This document shows positions 38,669-46,288 of a DNA stretch of 64,000 nt, one piece after another; positions within the stretch are counted from its first letter, which is position 1; the number at the start of each line of letters is the position of its first letter. The translations under genes and the position numbers were made by a program. A model generated the notes under the pieces. It was given only the letters and a program-made list of their open reading frames with translations, ran no database searches and was not told where the DNA came from. This DNA comes from Gammaproteobacteria bacterium (GTDB lineage: Bacteria; Pseudomonadota; Gammaproteobacteria; SZUA-229), in contig JAOUKV010000020.1 in NCBI GenBank assembly GCA_029882355.1, positions 1-64,000 on the forward strand. The letters are read 5' to 3'.

Positions 38669-40162
38669 ATGAACACCCTCGATCAATGCGGGTACAGGGC
38701 TCATCCGCTACGTTTTTTTGCAGGTGTCGGCCTCGCTATAGTGTTGGTAGGTTGTGCCTCCGGTCCCGATTTCAGGCCACCGGATGCCCCTGAGGTGAGC
38801 CGCTATACCGACACAGATTTACCTGAACGAACGGCCTCGGCAGTGGGACCTCAGGGTGATTCACAGCGCTTTATAGAAGCGGCGAGCGTGGCACAACAAT
38901 GGTGGCGCGAACTGGGTTCAGCCAAACTCGATACGTTGATCAATCAGGCTTTTCAGACCAGTCCCACACTGGCTTCGGCTCGGGCCACGTTGCGTCAGGC
39001 GGAGCAAATTTATGCAGCGCGGGCGGGTTCGACACGCTATCCGCAAGTCGATGCCAGTCTGGGTGGTCAGCGCCAGCGTATCAGTCCCACGGCATCAGGG
39101 CAGACCGGTGAGGCGCAGGAATTTAATCTTTATAATGCCAACGTCGGTGTGCATTATCAGCTTGATCTGGCCGGCGGCAACCGGCGTGCTCTGGAAGCGT
39201 TGGCGGCCCGTGCTGACTATCAGCACTTCCAATTGGAGGGCGCACGTTTGAGCCTGGCGGCTACTATCACCACTACTGCTGTTACCCAGGCCAGACTCTC
39301 GGCGCAGATTCAGGCCATGGAGCGCATTTTGGGCGCTCAGGAAGAACAGCTGGGAATGGCCCGTGAGCGGCTGCGGCTGGGTCAGGCTATGTTGGATGAT
39401 ATTCTGGCCCTGCAAACTCAGGTGGAGCAGACACGAGCCGATATTGTGCCACTACGCCAGCAGGCGGCACAGAATCAGCATCTGCTTGCAGTGCTGGCCG
39501 GTCGCGCACCGGGTGCGGGCGGCATGCCTACGTTTGAGCTGGAAGATTTCACCCTGCCGGTGGAGCTGGCCGTGGTGGTGCCGTCAGAACTGGTGCGCCA
39601 GCGCCCTGATATTCAGGCTGCTGAAGCATTGTTGCACGCGGCTAACGCGGAATACGGGGTGGCTATTTCTCAAATCTACCCGCAACTCAATCTGAGCGCC
39701 AATTTAGGCTCGCAGGCTCTGACCACAGGGGCTCTGTTCGGTAACGGTTCTGCGGTGTGGAGCCTGATCGGACAGCTGATCCAGCCGCTATTCAACCCCG
39801 GACTGTCAGCAGAAGAGCGTGCGGCACTGGCCGCCTTTGATGCCGCGGCGGCAAACTACCAGAGCGTCGTGCTCGAATCCATGCGTAATGTGGCGGATGT
39901 GCTGCGCGCCCTCGACCACGATGCCCAGGCTCTGGCGGCGCAGGCCGCAGCCGAGGCCTCGGCGCAAGCATCCCTGCAATCCATGCAGCGCCAGTATGCT
40001 CTGGGGGCAATCAGCTATCTGCAATTGCTCACCGCTCAGCAGCAGGCACAACAAGTCCACATCACTCTGATCGCTGTTCAGTCGCAGCGGTTGATCGATA
40101 CCGTGTTGTTGTATCAGGCTATGGGGGGTGGGCAAGGCAGGAGAATGATGAGCAGCTATTAA
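38669..40162 (+). CDS. TolC/NodT-family outer-membrane efflux lipoprotein
   Basis: A 497-residue outer-membrane factor of the NodT/OprM family. The lipobox is VLVGC, and two OEP repeats of about 190 residues follow (each with LDTLINQAFQTSPTLASARA-type and LEDFTLPVELAVVVPSELVRQRPDIQAAEALL-type stretches). It completes the export channel begun by the adaptor and the permease/ATPase pair. GGAG precedes the ATG. It is the last gene of the operon; no terminator was found before the repeat at 40274. Confidence 0.93.
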   Translation: MNTLDQCGYRAHPLRFFAGVGLAIVLVGCASGPDFRPPDAPEVSRYTDTDLPERTASAVGPQGDSQRFIEAASVAQQWWRELGSAKLDTLINQAFQTSPTLASARATLRQAEQIYAARAGSTRYPQVDASLGGQRQRISPTASGQTGEAQEFNLYNANVGVHYQLDLAGGNRRALEALAARADYQHFQLEGARLSLAATITTTAVTQARLSAQIQAMERILGAQEEQLGMARERLRLGQAMLDDILALQTQVEQTRADIVPLRQQAAQNQHLLAVLAGRAPGAGGMPTFELEDFTLPVELAVVVPSELVRQRPDIQAAEALLHAANAEYGVAISQIYPQLNLSANLGSQALTTGALFGNGSAVWSLIGQLIQPLFNPGLSAEERAALAAFDAAAANYQSVVLESMRNVADVLRALDHDAQALAAQAAAEASAQASLQSMQRQYALGAISYLQLLTAQQQAQQVHITLIAVQSQRLIDTVLLYQAMGGGQGRRMMSSY

Positions 40163-40273
40163 AATTTCTGCATTAATATATTCGAATCAGAGTAATAACT
40201 AATGGCGGTCTCCGATTGAAAGATCTTGACCATAGTATTCAATTAATAAGTATCCGCTTCTCGCGAAACAACA

Positions 40274-40357
40274 GGGGCAGGTCTTGCCTTTTGCTATTGG
40301 TCTATTTCTTTTATTGCGGCCAACATTGGATAAAGGCAAAACGCAAGACCTGAGCCC
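40274..40357. repeat. imperfect inverted repeat related to the 32784 palindrome
   Basis: GGGGCAGGTCTTGCCTTTTGC (from 40274) faces GGCAAAACGCAAGACCTGAGCCC (40335-40357) across about 40 bases. The core CAGGTCTTGC/GCAAGACCTG is perfect. The (G)GGxCAxGTCTT pattern matches the palindrome at 32784-32825, so both probably belong to one REP superfamily. Confidence 0.7.
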
Positions 40358-40434
40358 TTTCTTACCCAAATATTCCACTTGATTTATTGTAGCCTGAGAG
40401 CTACAGTTGTAAAAGAGACAACAGGGATGGGTTC

Positions 40435-40710
40435 ATGGAAATTCAAATATACCAGCTGGATAACGGGAAATTGCCATTTGACTCGTGGCTGAAAGGTTTA
40501 AAAGACCAGCGAGCAAAGACAAAGATACTGGTTCGGCTAGATCGTCTATCTCTGGGTAATTTTGGAGATACAAAATCGATAGATGAGGGTGTTTTTGAGC
40601 TGAGAATAAATGAAGGCAAAGGCTACCGCGTTTATTTTGGCCGCAAAGGTGGTGAAATAGTTTTACTACTGTGTGGTGGCAACAAATCCACCCAACAAAA
40701 AGATATATAA
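40435..40710 (+). CDS. HigB/Gp49-type toxin with premature stop
   Basis: A 91-residue RelE/HigB-superfamily (PF05973) mRNA interferase-like protein: FDSWLKGLKDQRAKTKILVRLDRL, ELRINEGKGYRVYFGRKGGEIVLLLCGGNKSTQQKDI. In this family KDI is normally followed by a helix of the form xxAKxYWxxY. Here that helix (LAKKYWRNYCEQCD) is still encoded in frame after the TAA at 40708-40710, up to the next stop at 40753-40755. A single nonsense change has therefore removed 14 or 15 residues. The shortened toxin may be inactive or only weakly active; read-through cannot be excluded. Confidence 0.85.
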   Translation: MEIQIYQLDNGKLPFDSWLKGLKDQRAKTKILVRLDRLSLGNFGDTKSIDEGVFELRINEGKGYRVYFGRKGGEIVLLLCGGNKSTQQKDI

Positions 40711-40738
40711 CTGGCAAAAAAATATTGGAGGAACTACT

Positions 40739-41023
40739 GTGAACAATGTGATTAACTACTACACCGCTGATTATCTAAAATCACCAGAAGAAGTTGCGCA
40801 ATACATCGAAACAGTTCTTGAAGAAGATGACCCTGCATTATTGCTTGTCGCTTTGCGTAATGTGGCTGAATCGCAAGGTGGCATGGCGATGATGGCTAAA
40901 AACTCCGGTCTAAGTCGGGAGAGCCTCTACCGAACATTATCTGAAAATGGTAATCCAAAAATATCTACGTTAATCGCAATTATGAAAGCGTTGGGGCTTC
41001 ATTTGTCGGTTAGGGCGGCTTGA
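40739..41023 (+). CDS. HigA-type (COG3636) antitoxin
   Basis: A 94-residue helix-turn-helix protein of the addiction-module antidote family: YLKSPEEVAQYIETVLEEDDP, then MAMMAKNSGLSRESLYRTLSENGNPKISTLIAIMKALGL. The start is GTG 40739 with GGAGGA at 40727-40732. It overlaps the ancestral, untruncated end of the toxin gene, the usual toxin-first HigBA order. It should bind and neutralise the toxin and repress the pair. Confidence 0.88.
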   Translation: MNNVINYYTADYLKSPEEVAQYIETVLEEDDPALLLVALRNVAESQGGMAMMAKNSGLSRESLYRTLSENGNPKISTLIAIMKALGLHLSVRAA

Positions 41024-41045
41024 TTGGGTTGAGGAGTTTGAGCCT

Positions 41046-41129
41046 TTGATCTACACACCATATTCCCCAGATTACGTTGTACTTCATCCGGGCTACCTTG
41101 CTGAACCTATGACAGAATTTATATGCTGA
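41046..41129 (+). pseudogene. possible remnant of a HigA-type antitoxin N-terminus
   Basis: The frame from TTG 41046 reads a short peptide of 27 residues with PDYVVLHPGYLAEPMTEF, reminiscent of the 'PDYxVHPGExLxExM' start of HigA-type antitoxins, before TGA at 41127-41129. It overlaps the start of the AraC-type gene. It could be chance; I give it low weight. Confidence 0.2.
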
Positions 41130-42139
41130 ATCAAATAGCCATTGCAGTTGTAGGTTTTTCCGTCATGGCTCTCCTGCTGTTGGTTCTTCAAAAACGTTCA
41201 GAATCAACGACCGCAAAAATATTAGCGAATACATTGCTCTGTAATTTAATAGCTATCCAGATTTTACAGGGACTTTATATTAATGATTATTTGTTATTTG
41301 AAAATTTCATTACCTTAATTTATTTTCTCTTGCTGGGTTATGTCGGGCCTGTATTCTATTTTTACAGTCAATATATCATTCATAGAGATAAACAATGGCG
41401 CCCTCAGGATAACGCGCATTTTCTGCTGCCGATTGTGATTGCAATATTCGGTTATCACTTCCCAGAATATTTTAATATCACCTATGCCATAGTATTTCTA
41501 CTTGGCGGCATATATATGGCTAGCCTGGCATGGTCTTTATATGGTCTTAGAATGCGCCGCACTTTATTCAAAACTGAGTTTTTATTCACAGCAAGTTTTT
41601 TGAGCTGGGCAATTGCAATGGTTTTTATTGCTGTGTTTAGTACTCAGGTCATGGATTATTTAATTCCTGCTCAGGTCATCATGCTGGCAATAGCTATTGC
41701 GGCTGCCGTTCACATTCAACTTAATTACCCACATTTACTCAGCTCGCTGGAAGAAATTGCCAATAAGTTTTATCAAAGCTCAACGCTGTCTAATGTGGAT
41801 TGTGAGGATGCAAAAACTCGGCTTGAGGAATTAATGAAGAGCAATAAGATATATCAGGATGCAGACCTGTCCTTGTCATCATTAGCTGAGATCTTATCAA
41901 TGAAATCTCATCAGTTATCTGAATTAATTAATACTCAGTTAGGAATGAGTTTTTCTGCTTATCTACGATACCAGCGTGTAAAGGCTGCTGAAGCATTATT
42001 AATTAAGGAACCAGAAGTATCCGTGCTAGCCATTGGGCTTGATGTAGGTTTCAGTTCTCAATCTGCATTTTATTCGGCATTCAGGGAAGTACATGCTATT
42101 GCGCCGGGGCAGTATCGGCGTCAGATGATTGCTAAATGA
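41123..42139 (+). CDS. AraC-family regulator with a membrane N-terminus
   Basis: A 338-residue regulator. The first ~200 residues form about seven membrane helices; the C-terminal ~100 are an AraC helix-turn-helix domain (LSLSSLAEILSMKSHQLSELINTQLGMSFSAYL and VSVLAIGLDVGFSSQSAFYSAFREVHAIAPGQYR). It is therefore a membrane-bound sensor-regulator. It stands 133 bases upstream of the DUF2269-epimerase operon and may control it. Confidence 0.9.
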   Translation: MLNQIAIAVVGFSVMALLLLVLQKRSESTTAKILANTLLCNLIAIQILQGLYINDYLLFENFITLIYFLLLGYVGPVFYFYSQYIIHRDKQWRPQDNAHFLLPIVIAIFGYHFPEYFNITYAIVFLLGGIYMASLAWSLYGLRMRRTLFKTEFLFTASFLSWAIAMVFIAVFSTQVMDYLIPAQVIMLAIAIAAAVHIQLNYPHLLSSLEEIANKFYQSSTLSNVDCEDAKTRLEELMKSNKIYQDADLSLSSLAEILSMKSHQLSELINTQLGMSFSAYLRYQRVKAAEALLIKEPEVSVLAIGLDVGFSSQSAFYSAFREVHAIAPGQYRRQMIAK

Positions 42140-42272
42140 TCATTTGGCAATCATCCTAAGTTACTGAAATAACAATATAAATTATTTTTTATATTCCTGA
42201 TTTGTCAATCAGGAAGTCTAATTTCGTTAGAACTGCTGTAATCCTGATCACATTGTTGATTAGGAGAACGCC

Positions 42273-42728
42273 ATGTATCTAACAGTTAAATTAATTCATA
42301 TTGTCAGCGCTACTCTGTTGTTTGGAACTGGTCTCGGTAGTGCTTTTTATATGTTTATGGCCTATCGCAGTGGCAATATGCAGATGATGGCAGAAACCAA
42401 CCGCATCGTTGTCATTGCTGATTTTATATTCACTACACCTACCGTCATTATTCAATTAGTTACGGGGCTTTATCTTTTAAATTATCTTGGCCTTGAATGG
42501 ACTTCACCCTGGAGTTTATCGGTTTTAGGCTTATACGCCTTTGTTGGTGTCTGCTGGCTCCCCGTTGTCTGGTTACAAATCTGGTTAAGGAACAGGGCGC
42601 AGGAACTAGATCATCCTGATGCACAATATCAGTATCGCATGAAAGTCTGGACAATTTTGGGTGTCATGGCATTTCCAGCTGTTGTGGTTCTTTACGGCTT
42701 TATGGTTTACAAACCTTTTTGGGGATAA
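42273..42728 (+). CDS. DUF2269 family membrane protein
   Basis: A 151-residue integral membrane protein with four helices matching the DUF2269 family (MYLTVKLIHIVSATLLFGTGLGSAFYMF and TTPTVIIQLVTGLYLL). Conserved His10 and the Trp-rich loop suggest a cofactor-binding relative of cytochrome b561-like proteins, but that is a guess. AGGAGA lies before the ATG. The next gene begins 2 bases after the stop. Confidence 0.85.
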   Translation: MYLTVKLIHIVSATLLFGTGLGSAFYMFMAYRSGNMQMMAETNRIVVIADFIFTTPTVIIQLVTGLYLLNYLGLEWTSPWSLSVLGLYAFVGVCWLPVVWLQIWLRNRAQELDHPDAQYQYRMKVWTILGVMAFPAVVVLYGFMVYKPFWG

Positions 42729-42730
42729 TC

Positions 42731-43963
42731 ATGAATATTTTAATCATAGGTGTGAGTGGTTTTATAGGTCAGCACCTTTATCATGCGCTTAGTCAGTGTG
42801 GTTATAACGTAACGGGTTGTAGTCGTCATGAAGTGCATAACATCAAATGGCAAAGTTTTAGTTTTAATCAAAGCGCCAAAGACTGGGAACGCCAGCTAAA
42901 AAGTATCGATATTGTGATCAACGCAGCAGGCATTTATCAAGAATCAGATGCACAAGATTTTTTGCAGGCACATGATCTAGGTCCAAAAAAACTCTTTGAA
43001 GTCTGTACAAGGCTTGGCATTAAAGTAATTCAAATATCAGCCATCGGTGCAGAGGTTGAAAATCCAAAAACAGATTTTTTAATCAGTAAACGCAATGCGG
43101 ATCAGTTTTTGTTAGAGAGCGACAGACCTAATATAGTTTTATATCCCGGTATCGTACTCGGCGAACGGGGCAGGAGCACGCGTCAATTATGTATGCTAGC
43201 CAGGGTGCCTTTAATGCCGCTGGTTTTTGGAAGAAATAAAAAACTGCCGTTAATAAGTGTTTACCAACTAACTGAACACATAATAAAAATAATTCAGCAT
43301 TGGCCGAAGACAAAGCAGGCCATCGTTTTAATAGCCAGAGAAGAAAGCATGGAGCAGCTGTTGAATAATATGAAAAGCTGGATGGGGTTAGGTAAGGGGT
43401 ATTTTATTTCAATACCAAAACAATTAATCAATATTGGGTTTAAACTCTTGCCAGGATTATCGCTAGGTTTATTTAATAAACAGAGTATCGAGTTGTTATC
43501 CGAGTATTCAAACAGATCTTATTCGCCAATATCAAATACAACAGCCTCAGATTCATTAATTAAACACTCCGCATCAGCGCCTTTTAAAAAAGCATTAAAA
43601 CTGAAGATGTTGTTTTATGTGAATTTAATCGCACTCGGCATTATCTGGATAGTCTCGGGAATAAGCTCGCTAATCAGTTTTGAGCAGAGTCGAGAATTAA
43701 TTACATCAATTGGTATCAATGGATTATTGGGCGATAGCATTATTATCGGCGCTGCTATTGGTGATATATTACTCGGCATTTTTCTCTGGCACCCAGGCCT
43801 GAGGCGATATGTAATTTACACACAGATTGCTGTTATGTTGATATACAGTCTCATCATATCAATCTCATTACCGGTATTTTGGCTGCATCCCTTTGCACCC
43901 ATAATTAAAAATCTGGCCATGTTAGTGATGGCATTATATTTGTTAACAGAAGAAACGGAGTAG
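42731..43963 (+). CDS. NAD-dependent epimerase/SDR protein with DoxX-like C-terminus
   Basis: A 410-residue fusion. The N-terminal Rossmann domain begins MNILIIGVSGFIGQHLY (GxxGxxG) and resembles atypical SDR epimerase-like proteins. After residue ~285 come four membrane helices of the DoxX-like type (IWIVSGISSLIS onward, GDILLGIFLW). GGGG lies 6 bases before ATG 42731; ATG 42719 is in frame but overlaps the preceding gene. Followed 2 bases later by the DUF4166 gene, with which such fusions usually occur. Confidence 0.85.
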   Translation: MNILIIGVSGFIGQHLYHALSQCGYNVTGCSRHEVHNIKWQSFSFNQSAKDWERQLKSIDIVINAAGIYQESDAQDFLQAHDLGPKKLFEVCTRLGIKVIQISAIGAEVENPKTDFLISKRNADQFLLESDRPNIVLYPGIVLGERGRSTRQLCMLARVPLMPLVFGRNKKLPLISVYQLTEHIIKIIQHWPKTKQAIVLIAREESMEQLLNNMKSWMGLGKGYFISIPKQLINIGFKLLPGLSLGLFNKQSIELLSEYSNRSYSPISNTTASDSLIKHSASAPFKKALKLKMLFYVNLIALGIIWIVSGISSLISFEQSRELITSIGINGLLGDSIIIGAAIGDILLGIFLWHPGLRRYVIYTQIAVMLIYSLIISISLPVFWLHPFAPIIKNLAMLVMALYLLTEETE

Positions 43964-43965
43964 TC

Positions 43966-44538
43966 ATGTTTAGAAAAATATTATCTGATCAATGGGAATT
44001 ATTGAGTCCAGCAGTCCAACGACATTATGGTATTGAAGATGGTGAAAAGATTACACTGCGAGGTGAGCTTGCTGTTAGGCATGGAAAGTTTATAAAGATG
44101 CTGATGCCGTTTATCCGGCTGACGGGTGCACTTGTGCCTGTTGAAGGCGAGAAATTCAAAGTTACGGTGAAGAACAAGAGAGTAGGCGATACTTTTTATT
44201 GGCACAGGGTGTTTAAAAAAGATAATAAAGTCTATGAATTTAATTCAAAAATGCAGCAATTCGATAATGACATTGTCGAATTTGTCGGGCTCAGCATAGG
44301 AATTCGTATGGGGTTAAAAGTTATAAGCGGCGGCCTGACCTATGAAGACAAAGGCTACGTTTTAAAAATCGGTTCAAAACTGATATCAATTCCGCTTGGT
44401 TTGTTAGTGGGTAAATCTGTTATTAAAGAATTTACAACAAATGAAGAAGTACATGATATAGAAATGGAGTTTATTGTTAACCACCCGTGGTTTGGTTTCG
44501 GCTTTAGTTATATGGGGTTCTTTGAGATTATTAAGTAA
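43966..44538 (+). CDS. DUF4166 family protein
   Basis: A 190-residue protein matching DUF4166: LSPAVQRHYGIEDGEKITLRGEL, TFYWHRVFKKDNKVYEFNSKM, and an end with HPWFGFGFSYMGFFEI. The family is often fused to or adjacent to SDR/DoxX-like proteins, as here. Function unknown. It ends the operon; a strong hairpin follows. Confidence 0.88.
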   Translation: MFRKILSDQWELLSPAVQRHYGIEDGEKITLRGELAVRHGKFIKMLMPFIRLTGALVPVEGEKFKVTVKNKRVGDTFYWHRVFKKDNKVYEFNSKMQQFDNDIVEFVGLSIGIRMGLKVISGGLTYEDKGYVLKIGSKLISIPLGLLVGKSVIKEFTTNEEVHDIEMEFIVNHPWFGFGFSYMGFFEIIK

Positions 44539-44552
44539 GAGTAAGCAGGGTG

Positions 44553-44582
44553 GCAACGGCAAAATTTTATCTTTGCCGTTGC
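44553..44582 (+). terminator. hairpin after the DUF4166 gene, probable terminator
   Basis: GCAACGGCAAA (44553-44563) pairs perfectly over 11 bases with TTTGCCGTTGC (44572-44582) around an 8-base loop, 14 bases after the stop. The T-tract is absent, so termination is less certain than for the others. Confidence 0.55.
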
Positions 44583-44732
44583 TCTGAGAGGAACATATAG
44601 ATTATTGTGTATTAGCGTGTCAATGAATTTAATAAGTTAAGTCAATATTTGAACACTTAGTTGTTAACTACGATAAACCTTTTCGTCATATCCTTTTTTC
44701 GTGCTTTGGATCATAATGTACGACAGATAAAG

Positions 44733-44772
44733 CAGGCAGATCAAGCGATACCTGTACCGCTTGATCTGCCTG
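44733..44772. repeat. 15-base perfect inverted repeat
   Basis: CAGGCAGATCAAGCG (44733-44747) and CGCTTGATCTGCCTG (44758-44772) are perfect complements around a 10-base loop. It would form a strong RNA hairpin. No T-tract on either side marks it as a terminator. It may be a REP-type element or a mobile-element end. Confidence 0.7.
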
Positions 44773-44942
44773 AAAACGTAATATGTCATAAGTATGTATA
44801 TTTTTCTGCTATCGGTGGCACTGATACCAATTGCTGCTTTGACAACAATTCTGTCACTATCTTTTTTAAACTCTAAACCGGCTATCATTTCCTGTAGACG
44901 TATGCCGACAATGTACGCTTTAAAACTATTGGTTGTTAAGTC

Positions 44943-44974
44943 CGTAGGTCCGATCGGCGTAGCGTAATCAGACA
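44943..44974. repeat. degenerate REP-type element
   Basis: The segment GTAGGTCCGATCGGCGTAGC and its continuation GTAATCAGAC resembles the widely dispersed gammaproteobacterial element built on GTAGG-x-x-GGAT-x-AGCG-x-AGCGTAATCCGAC. The match is partial, so this is probably a decayed copy. Confidence 0.4.
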
Positions 44975-45027
44975 AATAATATCAAAATATGCGTGCGACT
45001 ATGCATAGATTAAAAGGCAAGAGCTGG

Positions 45028-45053
45028 ATTCCGGCTAAAAATCACACCGGAAT
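45028..45053. repeat. short inverted repeat ATTCCGG/CCGGAAT
   Basis: ATTCCGG (45028-45034) and CCGGAAT (45047-45053) are perfect 7-base arms with a 12-base loop. The wider text (GCTGGATTCCGG...CCGGAATGAC) matches a repeat common in proteobacterial intergenic regions. It lies just after the stop of the minus-strand flavoprotein gene. Confidence 0.6.
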
Positions 45054-45086
45054 GACGAACTTGTTTTTCGGTGTTAAAAAACTTTG

Positions 45087-46274
45087 CTAAACAACCTGCC
45101 CAGCACACCACCCTGAAGACCATGCCCACTGAAAGTTATACCCCCCCAACCACCCAGTTATATCTATAACCTCACCAATAAAATAAAGCCCCTCGACTTT
45201 GTTAGACTCCATAGTTTTCGATGACAGCTCATCACAGTCAACGCCACCTAGCGTAACTTCTGCCGTACGGTAGCCTTCGGTGCCATTTGGTTTTACCTGC
45301 CAGTCCTGCAATTGCTCGGCTATTTCTTTGATGCGTAGTTGTGATAATTCCTGCAATGTTTTATCGATGACATCAATGCCAAGCAGAGCAGGCACTAAAC
45401 GTTTCGGTAGTATTTCGGTTAATACAGTTTTTAATTTAATATTGGGCTGTTTTTTCTGGCGCGCTTTTAATAGTTCGATCACATCTGTATCTGGTAACAG
45501 GTTGATGTTAATCGCTTCCCCAGCCTTCCAGTAAGAAGAGATTTGTAAGATGGCTGGGCCGCTTAGTCCGCGATGGGTGAACAGGATGTTTTCTCGAAAT
45601 GAAATTAGTTCATTGCTGACTACAGCTTCCAGCGAAATCCCCGAGAGATCTGACAGCATTTCTTTATCGTGCGGTTGTAGGGTAAAGGGAACTAGTCCCG
45701 CCTGGGTTGTCCAGATGTGATGTCCAAACTGTTCAGCGATTTTATAGCCAAACGGACTGGCGCACATTTTTGGAATGGATAAACCGCCGCTGGCAATGAC
45801 TAAAGAAGTGGCGCTGAAATTACCCAGTGAAGTAGCAACTAAAAAATTTTCTTTCTTCTCAACTTTACTAATCTCACATTTAAGTTGAATTCGAACGCCT
45901 GCTTTTTCGCATTCCACTAGCAGCATATTAAGAACATCTTTGGCACTATCGTCACAAAATAACTGACCGTGCTCACGTTCGTGGAATGGGATTTTATGTT
46001 CGCTGACCATGGCGATAAAATCCCACTGCGTGTAACGACTCAATGCTGATTTACAAAAGTGGGGGTTGTGCGAAAGATAGTTGTCAGTACTAACATCATA
46101 ATTAGTGAAGTTGCAGCGACCACCACCCGACATGAGAATTTTTTTACCGGCTTTGTTAGCGTGATCAAGTACAGTAACTTTACGGCCACGCTTTCCGGCT
46201 TCGATGGCGCACATTAATCCAGAGGCGCTGGCACCGATGATCAGGACGTCTGTTTGAATGTGTTTATCTGACAT
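45087..46274 (-). CDS. yhiN: HI0933/BaiN-family NAD(P)/FAD-dependent oxidoreductase
   Basis: A 395-residue flavoprotein. The FAD-binding N-terminus is TDVLIIGASASGLMCAIEAGKRGRKVTVLDH, followed by KKILMSGGGRCNFTN, and the C-terminus ends GLYFIGEVIDITGWLGGYNFQWAWSSGWCAG, both hallmarks of the HI0933/YhiN family. Substrate unknown. It starts 14 bases after the dbpA stop, so the two are probably co-transcribed. Confidence 0.93.
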   Translation of the reverse strand: MSDKHIQTDVLIIGASASGLMCAIEAGKRGRKVTVLDHANKAGKKILMSGGGRCNFTNYDVSTDNYLSHNPHFCKSALSRYTQWDFIAMVSEHKIPFHEREHGQLFCDDSAKDVLNMLLVECEKAGVRIQLKCEISKVEKKENFLVATSLGNFSATSLVIASGGLSIPKMCASPFGYKIAEQFGHHIWTTQAGLVPFTLQPHDKEMLSDLSGISLEAVVSNELISFRENILFTHRGLSGPAILQISSYWKAGEAININLLPDTDVIELLKARQKKQPNIKLKTVLTEILPKRLVPALLGIDVIDKTLQELSQLRIKEIAEQLQDWQVKPNGTEGYRTAEVTLGGVDCDELSSKTMESNKVEGLYFIGEVIDITGWLGGYNFQWAWSSGWCAGQVV

Positions 46275-46288
46275 GCTGAGATCAAGCT

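Larger units (their letters stand above)
44583..45086. other. intergenic repeat relic region
   Basis: These 504 bases hold three different inverted or palindromic repeat remnants, listed separately, and no convincing gene. Short open frames exist on both strands, but none has a ribosome site together with a recognisable domain. Confidence 0.55.

Noticed and set aside
44664-44975. 103-residue reverse-strand open frame and a shorter forward frame at 44661-44876
   Set aside because: Both run through the 15-base inverted repeat and the repeat relics; no domain or ribosome site supports them.
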